A DNA stretch of 64,000 bases from Branchinecta lynchi (lineage: Eukaryota; Arthropoda; Branchiopoda; Anostraca; Branchinectidae): the NCBI GenBank assembly GCA_023053575.1, contig JAKZAP010000005.1, positions 2,294,001 to 2,358,000 on the forward strand, written 5' to 3'. The notes beneath the pieces were generated by a model. The model worked only from the letters and a program-made list of their open reading frames with translations, had not been told where the DNA came from and made no database searches. Below are positions 42,724 to 52,468 of this stretch, in pieces; positions within the stretch are counted from its first letter, which is position 1, and each line of letters opens with the position of its first letter. Made by a program: the position numbers and the translations under genes.

Positions 42724-43548
42724 ATGGATTCAAGACGCTTGAGTGATATGTTATCGGATATAGTGAAGAACAGAGAAGTTCAGAGAAGAAAGGTTCAACA
42801 AAATGAGATGGAGAAGGCAGGATTTCGGGAATATGCTTCAGAATTAAACGCTCCAGTTATTATAGCACAAAAAGAAAACACTAAAGATACCATCAAAAAA
42901 TTACAAGAGAACGCTGAAACGATAATTAATAAACTACAGGAAGGTGATAATAATTCAAGAAGACGGTTTCTCAGATTAGGTGATACATTTAAAACAGCTT
43001 TACAGACCACTACTTCAGAGGAAGTGAGTCGAGCACCCGCTTTAGAACCTTCTCCCGATTTAGGACCACTATCCGTTGATATGAATAAAGATATTACCCA
43101 AGAGTTGTTAAATCAGATTAATTTAAAACATGTAGAATCGCGGGGTGGCACTGATACTTATTTTAAAATGCCTACGTATTACATTAAGCATCATACGGAT
43201 ATAGATGAGGCTCTAGAACGTTTGACATCTCTAAGTCAAAGTTATGGCGGGAAAAAAGGTAAAGGTTACTCTAGCTATGATGAAATCCTTGAATTTATAA
43301 GAGAATACAAGGAGAGGTTAACCAGCATTCGAACTAATTCCCCATTTTTAGTTCAACAAAAAGGAACTGGAATATTTATGAACTGTGATGAAATGATTTC
43401 AAAATTATACACTTTGATAGGTAGCAGAGTAAACGGAAATACATCTGACGAGGTGAGAAATGAAGCTATTGATATTTTGGATTCGTTAATGCGAAATAAA
43501 TTTCTTACGAAGAGATATTACAATTCAATATATAAAAAATATTTCTAA
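42724..43548 (+). CDS. Polinton conserved coiled protein, unknown function
   Basis: 274 residues, charged and helical. Heptad-like stretch NTKDTIKKLQENAETIINKL (~52-71), a Pro-rich linker near 105-118, and a C-terminal domain with GKKGKGYSSYDEILEFI and IDILDSLMRNKFLTKRYYNS. No enzymatic motif. Start context TATAAATGG. Placed between integrase and minor capsid as in other Polintons; perhaps structural. Confidence 0.7.
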   Translation: MDSRRLSDMLSDIVKNREVQRRKVQQNEMEKAGFREYASELNAPVIIAQKENTKDTIKKLQENAETIINKLQEGDNNSRRRFLRLGDTFKTALQTTTSEEVSRAPALEPSPDLGPLSVDMNKDITQELLNQINLKHVESRGGTDTYFKMPTYYIKHHTDIDEALERLTSLSQSYGGKKGKGYSSYDEILEFIREYKERLTSIRTNSPFLVQQKGTGIFMNCDEMISKLYTLIGSRVNGNTSDEVRNEAIDILDSLMRNKFLTKRYYNSIYKKYF

Positions 43549-43551
43549 TAA

Positions 43552-44259
43552 ATGGTGTTGTTAAACATTGAAGGTAATGAAAGTATCATTGATATAACAT
43601 TTAGTCAACCAATCGAATTGAATCGTAATTGGGATTATGAAATAGGTTTGAATCAGTGTACTTTGTGGTATTCGTGGCATAATATAAGTGATAAATTTGG
43701 AAATAATACATTTCAATACAGGAAAGATGAAGAATGGATGAATGTAACTATTCCTAATGGGATGTATAACGATGATTGTTTGAATTATTTTTTGTGTCAG
43801 TATTTTGATACCCCAAAAGACAAATGTCCTATTGTAATTTCATCCAATCCAGCATCTATGAGATTTGTCATACTATTACAAGAAAAATATGTGTTTAGAT
43901 TTAATAGTGACTTGTGTCAGATTTTAGGATTTGAGAAGGATAGTGAGATATCTAAGAAAATCAATGAAGGTACAAAGCTTCCGAATATAACAAGAAGCGT
44001 TGATAAAATTCAAATTCACTGCTCTCTTGTAAACAGTTCTATCGTAAACAAAAGTAAATCAGATGTCATTTGGACATTTGTTCCGAATACAGAACCGGGT
44101 TGTCAAATTGTTGAGAATCCTAGACAATTAATCTACCTTCCTATTAATACAAAAGACTTTATTTACTCCTTGAGAATGACAATTACTGATCAGTTGGGAA
44201 GACCTATCGATTTGAATGGTGATAACGTTGGATACGTACTGCATTTAAGAAAAGCTTAA
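43552..44259 (+). CDS. mCP: Polinton minor capsid (penton-like, single jelly-roll) protein
   Basis: 235 residues. Beta-rich throughout, with LNRNWDYEIGLNQCTLWYSW near the N-terminus and the C-terminal MTITDQLGRPIDLNG...VLHLRK signature I associate with Polinton minor capsid proteins, which occupy vertices. Starts 4 bp after the previous stop in CTAATAAATGG. Intact. Assignment rests on motif recognition and position next to the major capsid gene. Confidence 0.82.
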   Translation: MVLLNIEGNESIIDITFSQPIELNRNWDYEIGLNQCTLWYSWHNISDKFGNNTFQYRKDEEWMNVTIPNGMYNDDCLNYFLCQYFDTPKDKCPIVISSNPASMRFVILLQEKYVFRFNSDLCQILGFEKDSEISKKINEGTKLPNITRSVDKIQIHCSLVNSSIVNKSKSDVIWTFVPNTEPGCQIVENPRQLIYLPINTKDFIYSLRMTITDQLGRPIDLNGDNVGYVLHLRKA

Positions 44260-44291
44260 AGGATTAGTGAAATAAAATTATTTACCTATAA

Positions 44292-44648
44292 ATGTTGATT
44301 AATAATAAGCGATTACTTTATAAAAAGCAGTATGGAAGTGGAATCGGTAGTGTATTCAAAAACATTGTTAATTCCCAGTTATTTCAAACGTCAGCAAAAC
44401 AAATAAAAGATGGGGCTATGTCAATGTATAATAATATTATTAAACCGAGATTTGAGTTGTTGAAAAACAGAGCAATAGAATATGGGAAAGATCTGATCAA
44501 TGTCAACAAGAAGGAACTCATCGATGTAATTGGAAACAAAAAATCGATGAAGGATCTTATCGGTACAAATAAAAGGATTTTAAATCAAAGAAGTCAGGAC
44601 TTGATCAAAACGTTAATGACTGGTAATGGATTAAAGATTCTGAAATAA
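44292..44648 (+). CDS. Polinton pVI-like small virion protein (tentative)
   Basis: 118 residues, basic and helical, with an early QYGSGIGSVFKNIVNSQLF segment and a C-terminal LMTGNGLK. MTGNG fits the adenain-type cleavage pattern (M/I/L)XGX-G, so it may be a substrate of the element's protease. Start context CTATAAATG, between minor and major capsid genes. Similarity to adenoviral pVI is by size, position and processing site only. Confidence 0.6.
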   Translation: MLINNKRLLYKKQYGSGIGSVFKNIVNSQLFQTSAKQIKDGAMSMYNNIIKPRFELLKNRAIEYGKDLINVNKKELIDVIGNKKSMKDLIGTNKRILNQRSQDLIKTLMTGNGLKILK

Positions 44649-44678
44649 GTTTTATTTAATAATTTCTTTCTTATATAA

Positions 44679-46037
44679 ATGGCAGTAAATAAAGTTATCA
44701 GTCCGCAATGGAACATTTTTGATGAACCGCTTGTGGATGATACAGTGGTTAAATATGAATTTAAAGAAATTCGAGAAACAGATGTGAATGTATCTAATAA
44801 ATCAGAGTTTGAATTCGTAACGAAGAAATTAGATTCCTGGTTTTATCCAAGTGAAAGTTATCTTGATGTTAGTGTAAGAATAGTGAAAGAAAATGGAGAT
44901 AATATAGCTGCAACCGATATTGCTACTTTGACGAACAATGGATTTAATTTATTCAGTACCGCTGAATATGTAATAAACGATGAATCGGTTGAAAAAATTA
45001 ATCATGTTGGTATTACAACTACCGTTACAAAGTTGATTGAATACTCTGATGATTATTCTAGAAGTGCAGCAAGAAATCATTTCTGGTATAAGGATTATAA
45101 TCAAGGAAAAGAAATTAATCCTGTTATTGCTTCGTTTACTACAGGGGCTGCAGGGGCTGCAGCAGGGGGTGGAACAGTCAGTTTGAGAAATAATAATAAT
45201 TATAATAAAGGATTTGAAAAAAGATATAACAGAACAAAAAGCAGTAAATTAGTAAATATGTATTTACCATTATCAGAATTGTTTGGATTTCTGAAAGGAA
45301 ACAAACGATTCTTCAGAGGTGCATCGCATAAATTATTTCTAAGAAGAAATGATGATAACAACATGATTATAAGAAATGGAAATACTAATTTCAAAGTAGT
45401 AATCGAGTATTTATCCTGGAAGATCCCTATTGTAGCTCCTAGTATCGAAATGATGAGTGAATTAGAAAAGGGTCTTGCTAAGGATAAAAAGCATAATCTG
45501 ATGTGGGAAGCATGTAATACTTATAAAAGCGATGTTAGTCAAAATAAGGAACACACTTGGAAAGTTATATCTGAGAGAAACAATCCAACAAAAGTAGTTG
45601 TGATGCTACAGAAAAATGAAAAGCATAACAATCAATTAATGAATAATATGGTGTTTGATCATATGAATTTAACAGACATAGAACTTAGAATTAATGGGGA
45701 TAAATATCCCGAAGAACCACTTAAATGTGATTTTAGCGATGACAAATGTAAATACTCAAATCTTTACAATAGGTTCATACATTTGGGTTATAAACAATTA
45801 GCATTTGATACTGGTAGTGTTGTTAGTATAGAAGAATTTAAAGAAGTATATCCACTATTCTGTTTCGATGTTTCCAAACACGAGTCAAATATTTATAATG
45901 GAACAACTGCTGATATTGAAATAAGTTTAACGTTGAAAGATAATCAACCCGTACCATATAATGTTTACTGTGTTATATATTATGAAAGAAAAGCTACATT
46001 AGGTATTATTAACAAAAATATGTATGTGAGTTTGTGA
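44679..46037 (+). CDS. MCP: Polinton major capsid protein (double jelly-roll)
   Basis: 452 residues, the expected size for the Polinton hexon-like capsid protein. Recognisable segments: DSWFYPSESYLDVSVRI in the first jelly roll, GFNLFSTAEYVIND, VNMYLPLSELFGFL, HKLFLRRNDDNN, and late VYCVIYYERK. A Gly/Ala-rich loop (TTGAAGAAAGGGTVSL) interrupts the first half. Frame intact from ATG in TATAAATGG to TGA, last gene before the right repeat. Confidence 0.92.
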   Translation: MAVNKVISPQWNIFDEPLVDDTVVKYEFKEIRETDVNVSNKSEFEFVTKKLDSWFYPSESYLDVSVRIVKENGDNIAATDIATLTNNGFNLFSTAEYVINDESVEKINHVGITTTVTKLIEYSDDYSRSAARNHFWYKDYNQGKEINPVIASFTTGAAGAAAGGGTVSLRNNNNYNKGFEKRYNRTKSSKLVNMYLPLSELFGFLKGNKRFFRGASHKLFLRRNDDNNMIIRNGNTNFKVVIEYLSWKIPIVAPSIEMMSELEKGLAKDKKHNLMWEACNTYKSDVSQNKEHTWKVISERNNPTKVVVMLQKNEKHNNQLMNNMVFDHMNLTDIELRINGDKYPEEPLKCDFSDDKCKYSNLYNRFIHLGYKQLAFDTGSVVSIEEFKEVYPLFCFDVSKHESNIYNGTTADIEISLTLKDNQPVPYNVYCVIYYERKATLGIINKNMYVSL

Positions 46038-46041
46038 GCCT

Positions 46042-46625
46042 GGATTTTTATTTAATAAAATCATCCCCTAATAAATGGAGTCCACAAAGGAAGTCTTGAA
46101 TACAATCAGAATGAATAAATACAATGAGACAATCAGGAAAGAAGAACTAGTTCTAGGATTGAAATATACTATCGTTAAAATGAGAATTGCTAAGACAAAA
46201 TATGGTGATAAGTTGGTTGTAGTTATTAATCATAATGACAAACCCTGTGATTTGTTTATAACACAGAAATATAATGCCATTGCTAACGAATTACTTTTAA
46301 AGAAAAATCTGGTTTTGCAGCCTATTGTACGCGAAAACAAGAACAAAGAAACATATGTGGATTTAGAACTGTTTACTCAGTAATATTTGAATAAAAAATG
46401 AAAAATGTAAAAAAAAGAAGTAGTAGTATATTGTAGTATTTTATATGTAGTAAAGGGTAATATTCTCATTTCTTGTATCCTTTATTTTGGAAGTAAGAAA
46501 ATAAAAATGTTCTTAAAAAGGGGGGTAATTTGGTAAAAAGGATGTTAAAGTTTAAGAAATTGATGTTAAACTGGGGTTTTGAAATTGGGGGGAGGGTGAG
46601 CCAGAACCCGGTTTTATATACTACT
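46042..46625 (-). repeat. Polinton right terminal inverted repeat
   Basis: Inverse of 33146-33729 with two substitutions. Contains the intact terminal gene (46075-46383) and a ~240-bp AT-rich tail to the end CTACTACT-type terminus (...TATATACTACT). Confidence 0.93.
46075..46383 (+). CDS. TIR-encoded small protein, possibly OB-fold
   Basis: 102 residues, lying entirely in the right inverted repeat and read outward. LKYTIVKMRIAKTKYGDKL followed by alternating hydrophobic strands and CDLFITQKYNAI suggests a small beta-barrel of OB type, as in single-strand DNA-binding proteins. Such a role would suit a protein encoded next to replicating ends, but this is inference. Start context CTAATAAATGG. 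The left-end copy is broken at codon 24. Confidence 0.7.
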   Translation: MESTKEVLNTIRMNKYNETIRKEELVLGLKYTIVKMRIAKTKYGDKLVVVINHNDKPCDLFITQKYNAIANELLLKKNLVLQPIVRENKNKETYVDLELFTQ

Positions 46626-46631
46626 TCCGAC
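46626..46631. repeat. Polinton target-site duplication, right (TCCGAC)
   Basis: Exact repeat of 33140-33145. The host sequence right of it (about 46650-46675) matches the LINE 3' UTR at 18450-18475, so the element landed in or beside old LINE debris. Confidence 0.92.
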
Positions 46632-47006
46632 GTTTGTATTCAGGAAATTTATAGAGCCGAAAGCCTTTTGATGCAGTTCTGTTATTATTATTTCTGGACC
46701 ATATAAGTAGGATAATTAAAAGTACGTAGTGTTAGTTTTGGCAAGACAAAATAAGCCGACTATGGATACACCGACAAAACTGGGCAGAGACATAGCTACT
46801 TGCTTAGCTTTGGAGTTGCCGCCCGTCTACTTTCCCCTTCGCCGCTGCGTCTTTAAGAGGAAAAGACTTAGCAGGCTTGCATGACCCGCTCTGCAGTGCG
46901 TCACATATCGGTAGACAACCAAAGCATTTTCCTCTCGACATTTTTTTGCCGAGGCTCTACGGCGATATAGCTGTTTGTAGAGGTGAAGAAATTTGACGTT
47001 CCCCGT

Positions 47007-47166
47007 ACTCTGTAAAAAGTTTCTCCGAAGAAAAATGCAGTATTTGCTACTGGGATTAATCTTATCTGTATTGGTATAAAAGTAATCCAAATTAGGGATA
47101 ATCTTATCTCAATAAAGACAAAATTAATCCCAGTAGCACATACTGTAAGATTTTTTGTTTACAGTG
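47007..47166. mobile_element. MITE, CACTGTAAAAA family, copy 2
   Basis: Left end CTCTGTAAAAAGTTTCTCCG, right end TTTACAGTG, interior TTTGCTACTGGGATTAATCT. Same structure as 47950-48120. Confidence 0.75.
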
Positions 47167-47217
47167 TAGCTGCTACAATCCGCTCGTTTGGATTTGGCAG
47201 GCATCGGGTATCTATGA

Positions 47218-47610
47218 TGATGATGATGATTTTATTAACGCACTTATGGAGATGAAAAGTGCAGTATAGACAAATAAAAGGAAAAAATACACTGAGCTTT
47301 CAATAATGTAGTAAATGCACGAGATAAAAAAAATAAACGTTTTAAAAAAAGAAAGAAAAGGGACTAATCGGGTCTAAAAAATCTTCTTCCTAGATGAAGT
47401 GCGTAGAAATGGCCAAGGGCAGAAACGTGAAGGTCCTGGGCAATTGAAGATAACTTTGCAGAAAGGTCAGAAGGCAAAAAAGTTGCAGTTACACGGGAAT
47501 TCCTATAACGTCGAGGAAGGTACAAGAGAAATTTACAATATTTGAAATAATAAGTCCTGATACGTTTTAAATCTTTTAGCCTCAGAATACCAAAAATTCC
47601 GGAAAGGTTG
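47218..47610 (-). mobile_element. LINE 3' fragment with ATC-repeat tail
   Basis: The minus strand reads KRIRTYYFKYCKFLLYLPRR and LGRRFFRPD, an ORF2 C-terminus of the antisense-LINE type. ATGATGATGATG at 47215-47230 is the tail. A sense copy of the same subfamily is at 53700-53955. Confidence 0.7.
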
Positions 47611-47949
47611 CAGACTATTCGACTCCGCATGCTCGTATTACGGAGATCGGGAGACGGAGGTTCTTTTGCTTATTTGTTCTTGGTTCTGGGAAGTCGCAAG
47701 CTAACTAGCCGTGTTTAAAGTTGAGCTGATTAGGTCTATCTATCTATCATAGCTATTAGCTGCGCTATGCTCAGGGGATCGAAGTTCCACATACCCTGTA
47801 TTCCAGCATGGATCCAGAGCCAGCACAGACCCCATTCATTATTTTCTAGTGCTAGGCTAGGCGCACTCCCTTACCCCGAATGAGCGCCGACCCGAACCGA
47901 GGAAAGCTTCCACAAAACATGATTCGCAAAGCCAGAATAGGTTAAAGCT

Positions 47950-48120
47950 CACTGTAAAAGAAAAAAACTTGCAGTATTTGCTACTGGGATTAGTCTTGTC
48001 CCTAAAAAGAGAACCTTATCTCTAATTCGGATTAACCTTATCTCAGTAGAGATAAGATTAATCCCAGTAGCAAATACTGCAGTTAACTTTAATCCTTACT
48101 CGGAGAAACTTTTTACAGTG
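47950..48120. mobile_element. MITE, CACTGTAAAAA family, copy 3
   Basis: CACTGTAAAAGAAAAAAACT to AAACTTTTTACAGTG. The interior holds CTACTGGGATTA...TAATCCCAGTAG inverted pairs. The best-preserved copy in the window. Confidence 0.8.
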
Positions 48121-49167
48121 TTATCGTTCGAAAACGCGAGACGATTGCCTTTGAACTGGAGCACGGACTGAAATAAAACTCAGCCGGAGTTTTCTGGATG
48201 GAAACCACTGTATTTTCCGGTTTTCTCTAATTGCTACGGGGGACAACCGAAAACTAATTATACACTCTCTTGGAGAGGACTATCCAACGACACATTCGGT
48301 CAAGTCAAAGAGTCGGACAAACCACATGAAGACAAAGACGGGAGATTGAAGTCAGATACCAAGATAGTCTCGGACGGAGTCTGAGGGTCTGATATTAGTA
48401 CTGAGAGACAAAAATTAGACGGGCATACAAATGTGCGAACAGACGTCCTGGTTTTCCAGGCGGATTGGACGGACTTTTGCCATGAATTTGAAAATTAACT
48501 ATTCCGGAATGGAATCCATCCTGATTCTAGAAATCCTGGCGGGAATTCAAGCCCGCGTTCGCCCGGCACTGACTGTCTTTCCGAATCGAACGATAAATGA
48601 AAATGTCAGGTGTGGAAAATAAAAGGAAAGATTATTTACCAAAACTGCAGTGGCCGGATACGGAAACCAGTGAAGCTTGGGCTTTGAAGGAATGGTATAC
48701 TCCCGTATCTCATAGCAGCTAGAAAAGAAGCAATACATTATGATCGTCTGCACGCGCCACAGTTTTGTAAATTCGTTCATTTCGCAAAAACACGGAACAC
48801 TTGAAAAGACAGAACACTTTCGAAGATTGAAAATTCGTGTCTTTTTCTATGGCTGTATGCGTTTTATTTATTTTCTTTCATTTACTCCACTTTTTCGAAA
48901 TGGCGGGTTACAATTATATTACTTACTTACTTACTTTCGAATGTCAACAGAGGCAGAGCATTAATAAGTCCTCCGAGACTGAAGTCGCTGCGTGACCATC
49001 ACGAACCCCTTTGAACCATTTTCCCATATTTTATTTTGTATTTTATTTTTCATCAAGGCGTTGTTAATTTCCGATATGGGCGTACATGTCGAACTCCATG
49101 TAAGGCCTGACAATGAACCAATTTATTTGATGAATATACCTTCAGCCCAAGCTGACTGCGAATAATA
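48121..49167. other. Intergenic, LINE 3' end near 48850-48935
   Basis: Only the LINE terminus TTTACTCCACTTTTTCGAAA / TGGCGGGTTACAA with TTAC repeats (48920-48936) is recognisable. No gene seen. Confidence 0.55.
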
Positions 49168-49337
49168 TTTGACAATGCAAAACGGATACGTCAGCTACAT
49201 TTGGTTAGAGCTATATTTCTTCAGGCTCAAGCTGGAAAATGAACGTGTGGCTTGAGGCTGAAGAGGACCCTTGTCAAGAAGGTCCGAAAAATAGCTCTAA
49301 TAAAATGTAGCTGACGTATCCGTTTTGCATTGTCAAA
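49168..49337. mobile_element. MITE, TTTGATAGTGCAAAAC family, copy 3
   Basis: Arms TTTGACAATGCAAAACGG and CCGTTTTGCATTGTCAAA, extending through ACGTCAGCTACATTT. The CAGCCCAAGCTGACTGCG tail lies on the left here, so this copy is inverted relative to 5376-5485. Confidence 0.8.
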
Positions 49338-49769
49338 TATTATTTTCTGAAACTGATTGAGCACGATGCCGATTATCGTTTCATCTTCAGTAATCCCAAT
49401 CAAACGTAATCTTGATGATGAACAACGCAAAATATTAAATTTATCGTCAATTAAAGTGTAACTGAAGAAAAACATAAAACAAGGCCGCCATTTACACTTA
49501 GAAGCAATTCAGTAAGGAACGCGGGATAACAACAAGGGGGAGTAGAACCAACGCAAGTAGAACTACCCTTCGAGGGTGCTCATAAAGTTTAAGGACGGGG
49601 TCGAAAGTGTCGTTTCTGTTTAGACCCAGCTTTATTCTCTTACTCTTCCTCCCTCAAGCGCTTCCTCCCCCACTTCCTATAATTTCAAAACCAGTTGCTC
49701 GCCTCCTGTGACTCTTTTATCCCTATGACGCCAAAACTCCTCAAATTCCTTGAACGAGCTTAAAGCACA

Positions 49770-50275
49770 CCTCGCACTATTTGCTGTTTATGTTCCAATG
49801 TTCAAAGCTATCTGAATACTGTAAAGCTAGGCTCTGGTTTTAAAAAATTAGCCACAGCCTTGCCTGTTTTTAGCCTTTTTCCGGGCCCATCGACTTCTAG
49901 CAAGATCTCGGCAAAATTCAGAAAACTGGTTTTACACATCACTAGCTTGATACGCGAACACTCGACTGGAGCCCAAATGAGCATGGAAACTAGTGAATCG
50001 CGGCAAGATATTTTATTTTTAAAAGATATTTTTTATTTTATATAGCTTCATCTGTTGACTAAGTAAGCACGCTATTTGGCTTTGTGCCAAGATTTGTGCT
50101 TGTGTTTTAAATAAATCAATCAATCAAACAATCAAGTGCAGAAATTAGTGAGGGGTTGTTAGCGGGCTAAGAATGTAACATAGAAATTTGAATCTCCGGG
50201 TAAGAACTAATGAATCATGTTACGGAAGTACGTTGCTTTGGCATTATAGGTACGACGGGTCCTTTCATGAGCCGT
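49770..50275. repeat. Second copy of the 7690-8150 dispersed repeat, with insertion
   Basis: Same landmarks as 7750-8140 (CACTATTTGCTGT, AAGCTAGGCTCTGG, TTTTTAGCC, GGGTCCTTT). A ~120-bp AT-rich insert at about 50010-50130 ends in AATCAATCAATCAAACAATC, a retroposon-type tail. Confidence 0.55.
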
Positions 50276-50313
50276 CTGTGGTTAATGAGCAATGACATAT
50301 TCACGATTATTGA

Positions 50314-50617
50314 GAGCGTGTTCCACCCTTATACAAATAGTAACTACTAGTTACTATTTCCGTTCCAACCTCACCAAAAGTTACTACGCTGACCGTTCCA
50401 ACCTTCTCGAAGTAGTAACTAATAGTAACTATTTGCTTACGACGCTCGGGAGCGTAGTAAGCGCAGTAACTACGGATCCTGTAACGTGATAGGTCGGATT
50501 CGCCCGTGGCGTGATATTCTGCGGGAAAATAGAAAAATCTTTCCAGCCTTGACGGCGAAAAGCCAGAATCTGTGACGTCATCCGTAGTAACTACGGTAAG
50601 TAGGATGGAACACGCTC
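50314..50617. mobile_element. MITE, GAGCGTG family, copy 5 (uninterrupted)
   Basis: GAGCGTGTTCCACCC to GATGGAACACGCTC with TGA duplicated at 50311-50313 and 50618-50620. 304 bp, intact reference for the nested copy at 21070-21649. Confidence 0.87.
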
Positions 50618-51689
50618 TGAATGTCAACTTGCAAACAATTAGGGGAGAGGAGGGGCAGATTCGTCATACGGGCAGGTCCCGACATCGGCTCAGAAAACCT
50701 CGCTATTACAATTTAAAGATGCGAATCTGTTTTTCGGAACTGTTACACATAAACACTTCTTCTGTAAAAAATTCCCATTGCACTCTGTAATCATATCACG
50801 AAAGTAAGTTCTGCCTTGGTTCTACGTCATGGGTTTGGTACCTCACTTTGGTAGTTCCGAACCAACTTACATCGTCGGCGATTTGTATTTAGGTTGTTTA
50901 AGATTCGCTCTACCATGCCAAATCAATGTCGTTCTTGATACCATACAGAAAGAAGTTTATAAATAAAAAAAAACCCAGAAATTATTCCTGTGAAAACAGC
51001 ACCAGTGGCAGATCCGGACAAAAACACCCAGGGCGGGTTCGGACAGCAAAGAAAGAGAAGCTGAAGGGGAAAAAAGAAAAAATAATGAAAGAATAGAAAA
51101 TCGGACTAGGGAAGGAAAAACGTCAGAAAAGGCTCATAAAGTCTTCCCGACCAATTCCGGAAGAAAACAAGTGATATTCAGACCAGCGGTAACAGCATAT
51201 CCAGATGACATGGACAGATGTTGATAAAGTGACGGTATACTTGAACAGTTTTCCCAAACGGAGGCAAACGAACGAAACTGAATTGGCCATATTCCCGTTT
51301 AGCGCTTCCAAGCGGACTAGTTTCTGTTAATCCCCTCATGCCTCACCGTCAGCACTTGGATCAGACATAGTTAAATAGATCCACATGTTAGCGAGTGGAA
51401 AACCTGTCATCTGTCTTCCAGGTAATGGTTCTTTCTTTTCTTGTCTTTTCTTTCATACTCCATTTGTGACTTGTGTCTTAAAAATGAGAAATAAATTTCA
51501 TTCATTCATTCATTCATTCACATATTCCTTTACAGGAACCTTTCTCTCTGGTTCACTGAAACCGAAAGGAATCTTCCCAACTTTTCAATATCACCGAATA
51601 GTTTAATTCCCATTATACTTTTACCAACCAATCCTGCCAACCGTTCCCGGAAAATAAAGACCCCTTAAGTGCGAAAGTTCCTGGCACCT
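50618..51689. other. Intergenic, no gene recognised
   Basis: Low-complexity AT-rich DNA. ATTC repeats at about 51500-51520 follow AATAAATTT and resemble a LINE tail like that of the antisense LINE. Nothing else identified. Confidence 0.5.
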
Positions 51690-52060
51690 GAAAAGAAAAT
51701 GACCCATACCATCCCCATCAAGATGGACCCGTCTACGCATCCCTCTTCGCCGCTGCGCATACCAGATGAAAAGCTGTAGCAGGCCTGCGGGCGTGAAGAA
51801 ACCGCTCTGAAGCGCGTCACAATGGTAGACGGCCAATCAGCTGTAAAGGACGACTCAGACGGCACTTATAAGGAAATTTCTTCTCCGGGGTTCTACTGCC
51901 ACATAGATGTTTATAGAGGTACTCCTCTATAAGATACTGCCCTCCGATCGTTTGGATCGGGCAGGGTATCGAGAATACATTCGACTCTGCATGGTCGTAT
52001 TACGGAGATATGGGGACTAAGGTTCTTGTGATTATTTGTTCTTGGTGTAACTAGACAGTC
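51690..52060. repeat. Dispersed repeat, uninterrupted copy
   Basis: Relative of 46790-47700 without the MITE and LINE insertions, so it serves as the empty-site reference. Confidence 0.65.
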
Positions 52061-52297
52061 GGGCCTCAGCCCTCTCGGTTAAACTATAAACTCACCTTGA
52101 TAGTAATAAACCATTGGTTATCGAGCTACAAATTACTTCGAAGCCTTGACTGTATGTTCCTAAAGTTAGCGCCGAAACAAGAAACAGCAGTCCGCTGGAA
52201 CACAGCCCGGGGAGAATTAATTGCCATGTTCGACAAGACCTAGAAAATGAGTAAAATTGAGTTCCCTGAAATCTAGAGTGGTAAGTTACTGTCCGCA

Positions 52298-52468
52298 GGC
52301 CCGTATCCAGGAATTTATTTCGGGGGGGGGGGGGGGGGGTGGTGCCTGCGGGTCGCACAAAAAAGTGCAAAAAAGACATAGATCAGAGGGAAAAGCCTCT
52401 AAAATTGAGTATTTTTGTATGTTTCGGGGGGGGGGGAGTTTCAACCCCCCCCCCCCCTGGAAACGGCC
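52298..52468. mobile_element. Small foldback with G/C tracts
   Basis: GGCCCGTATCCAGG at the left and CCTGGAAACGGCC at the right form an inverted pair around a long G-run (52323-52340) and a C-run (52446-52457). Short element of the same style as 17992-18197 but with different ends. Confidence 0.55.

Larger units (their letters stand above)
33146..46625 (+). mobile_element. Polinton/Maverick (polintovirus-like) element, complete ends
   Basis: 13,480 bp bounded by 584-bp inverted repeats beginning AGTAGTATATAAAACCGGG and by 6-bp target duplications. Gene order: inverted-repeat gene copy (-), small membrane protein (-), polymerase B, ATPase, fibre-like protein, core-like protein with overlapping protease, zinc ribbon with overlapping integrase, coiled protein, minor capsid, pVI-like protein, major capsid, inverted-repeat gene copy (+). 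Near-identical ends indicate recent insertion. Lesions or recoding points: TGA in polymerase B, and -1 frame changes before protease and integrase. Confidence 0.97.
46790..47700. repeat. Dispersed repeat, copy interrupted by two transposons
   Basis: Flanks match 51690-52060: CCTTCGCCGCTGCG, GCAGGC..GC, TTTATAGAGG or TTTGTAGAGG, TCGTTTGGAT and CGTATTACGGAGAT, in the same order. In this copy a CACTGTAAAAA-type MITE (47007-47166) and a LINE fragment (47218-47610) sit between matching segments. Confidence 0.7.
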
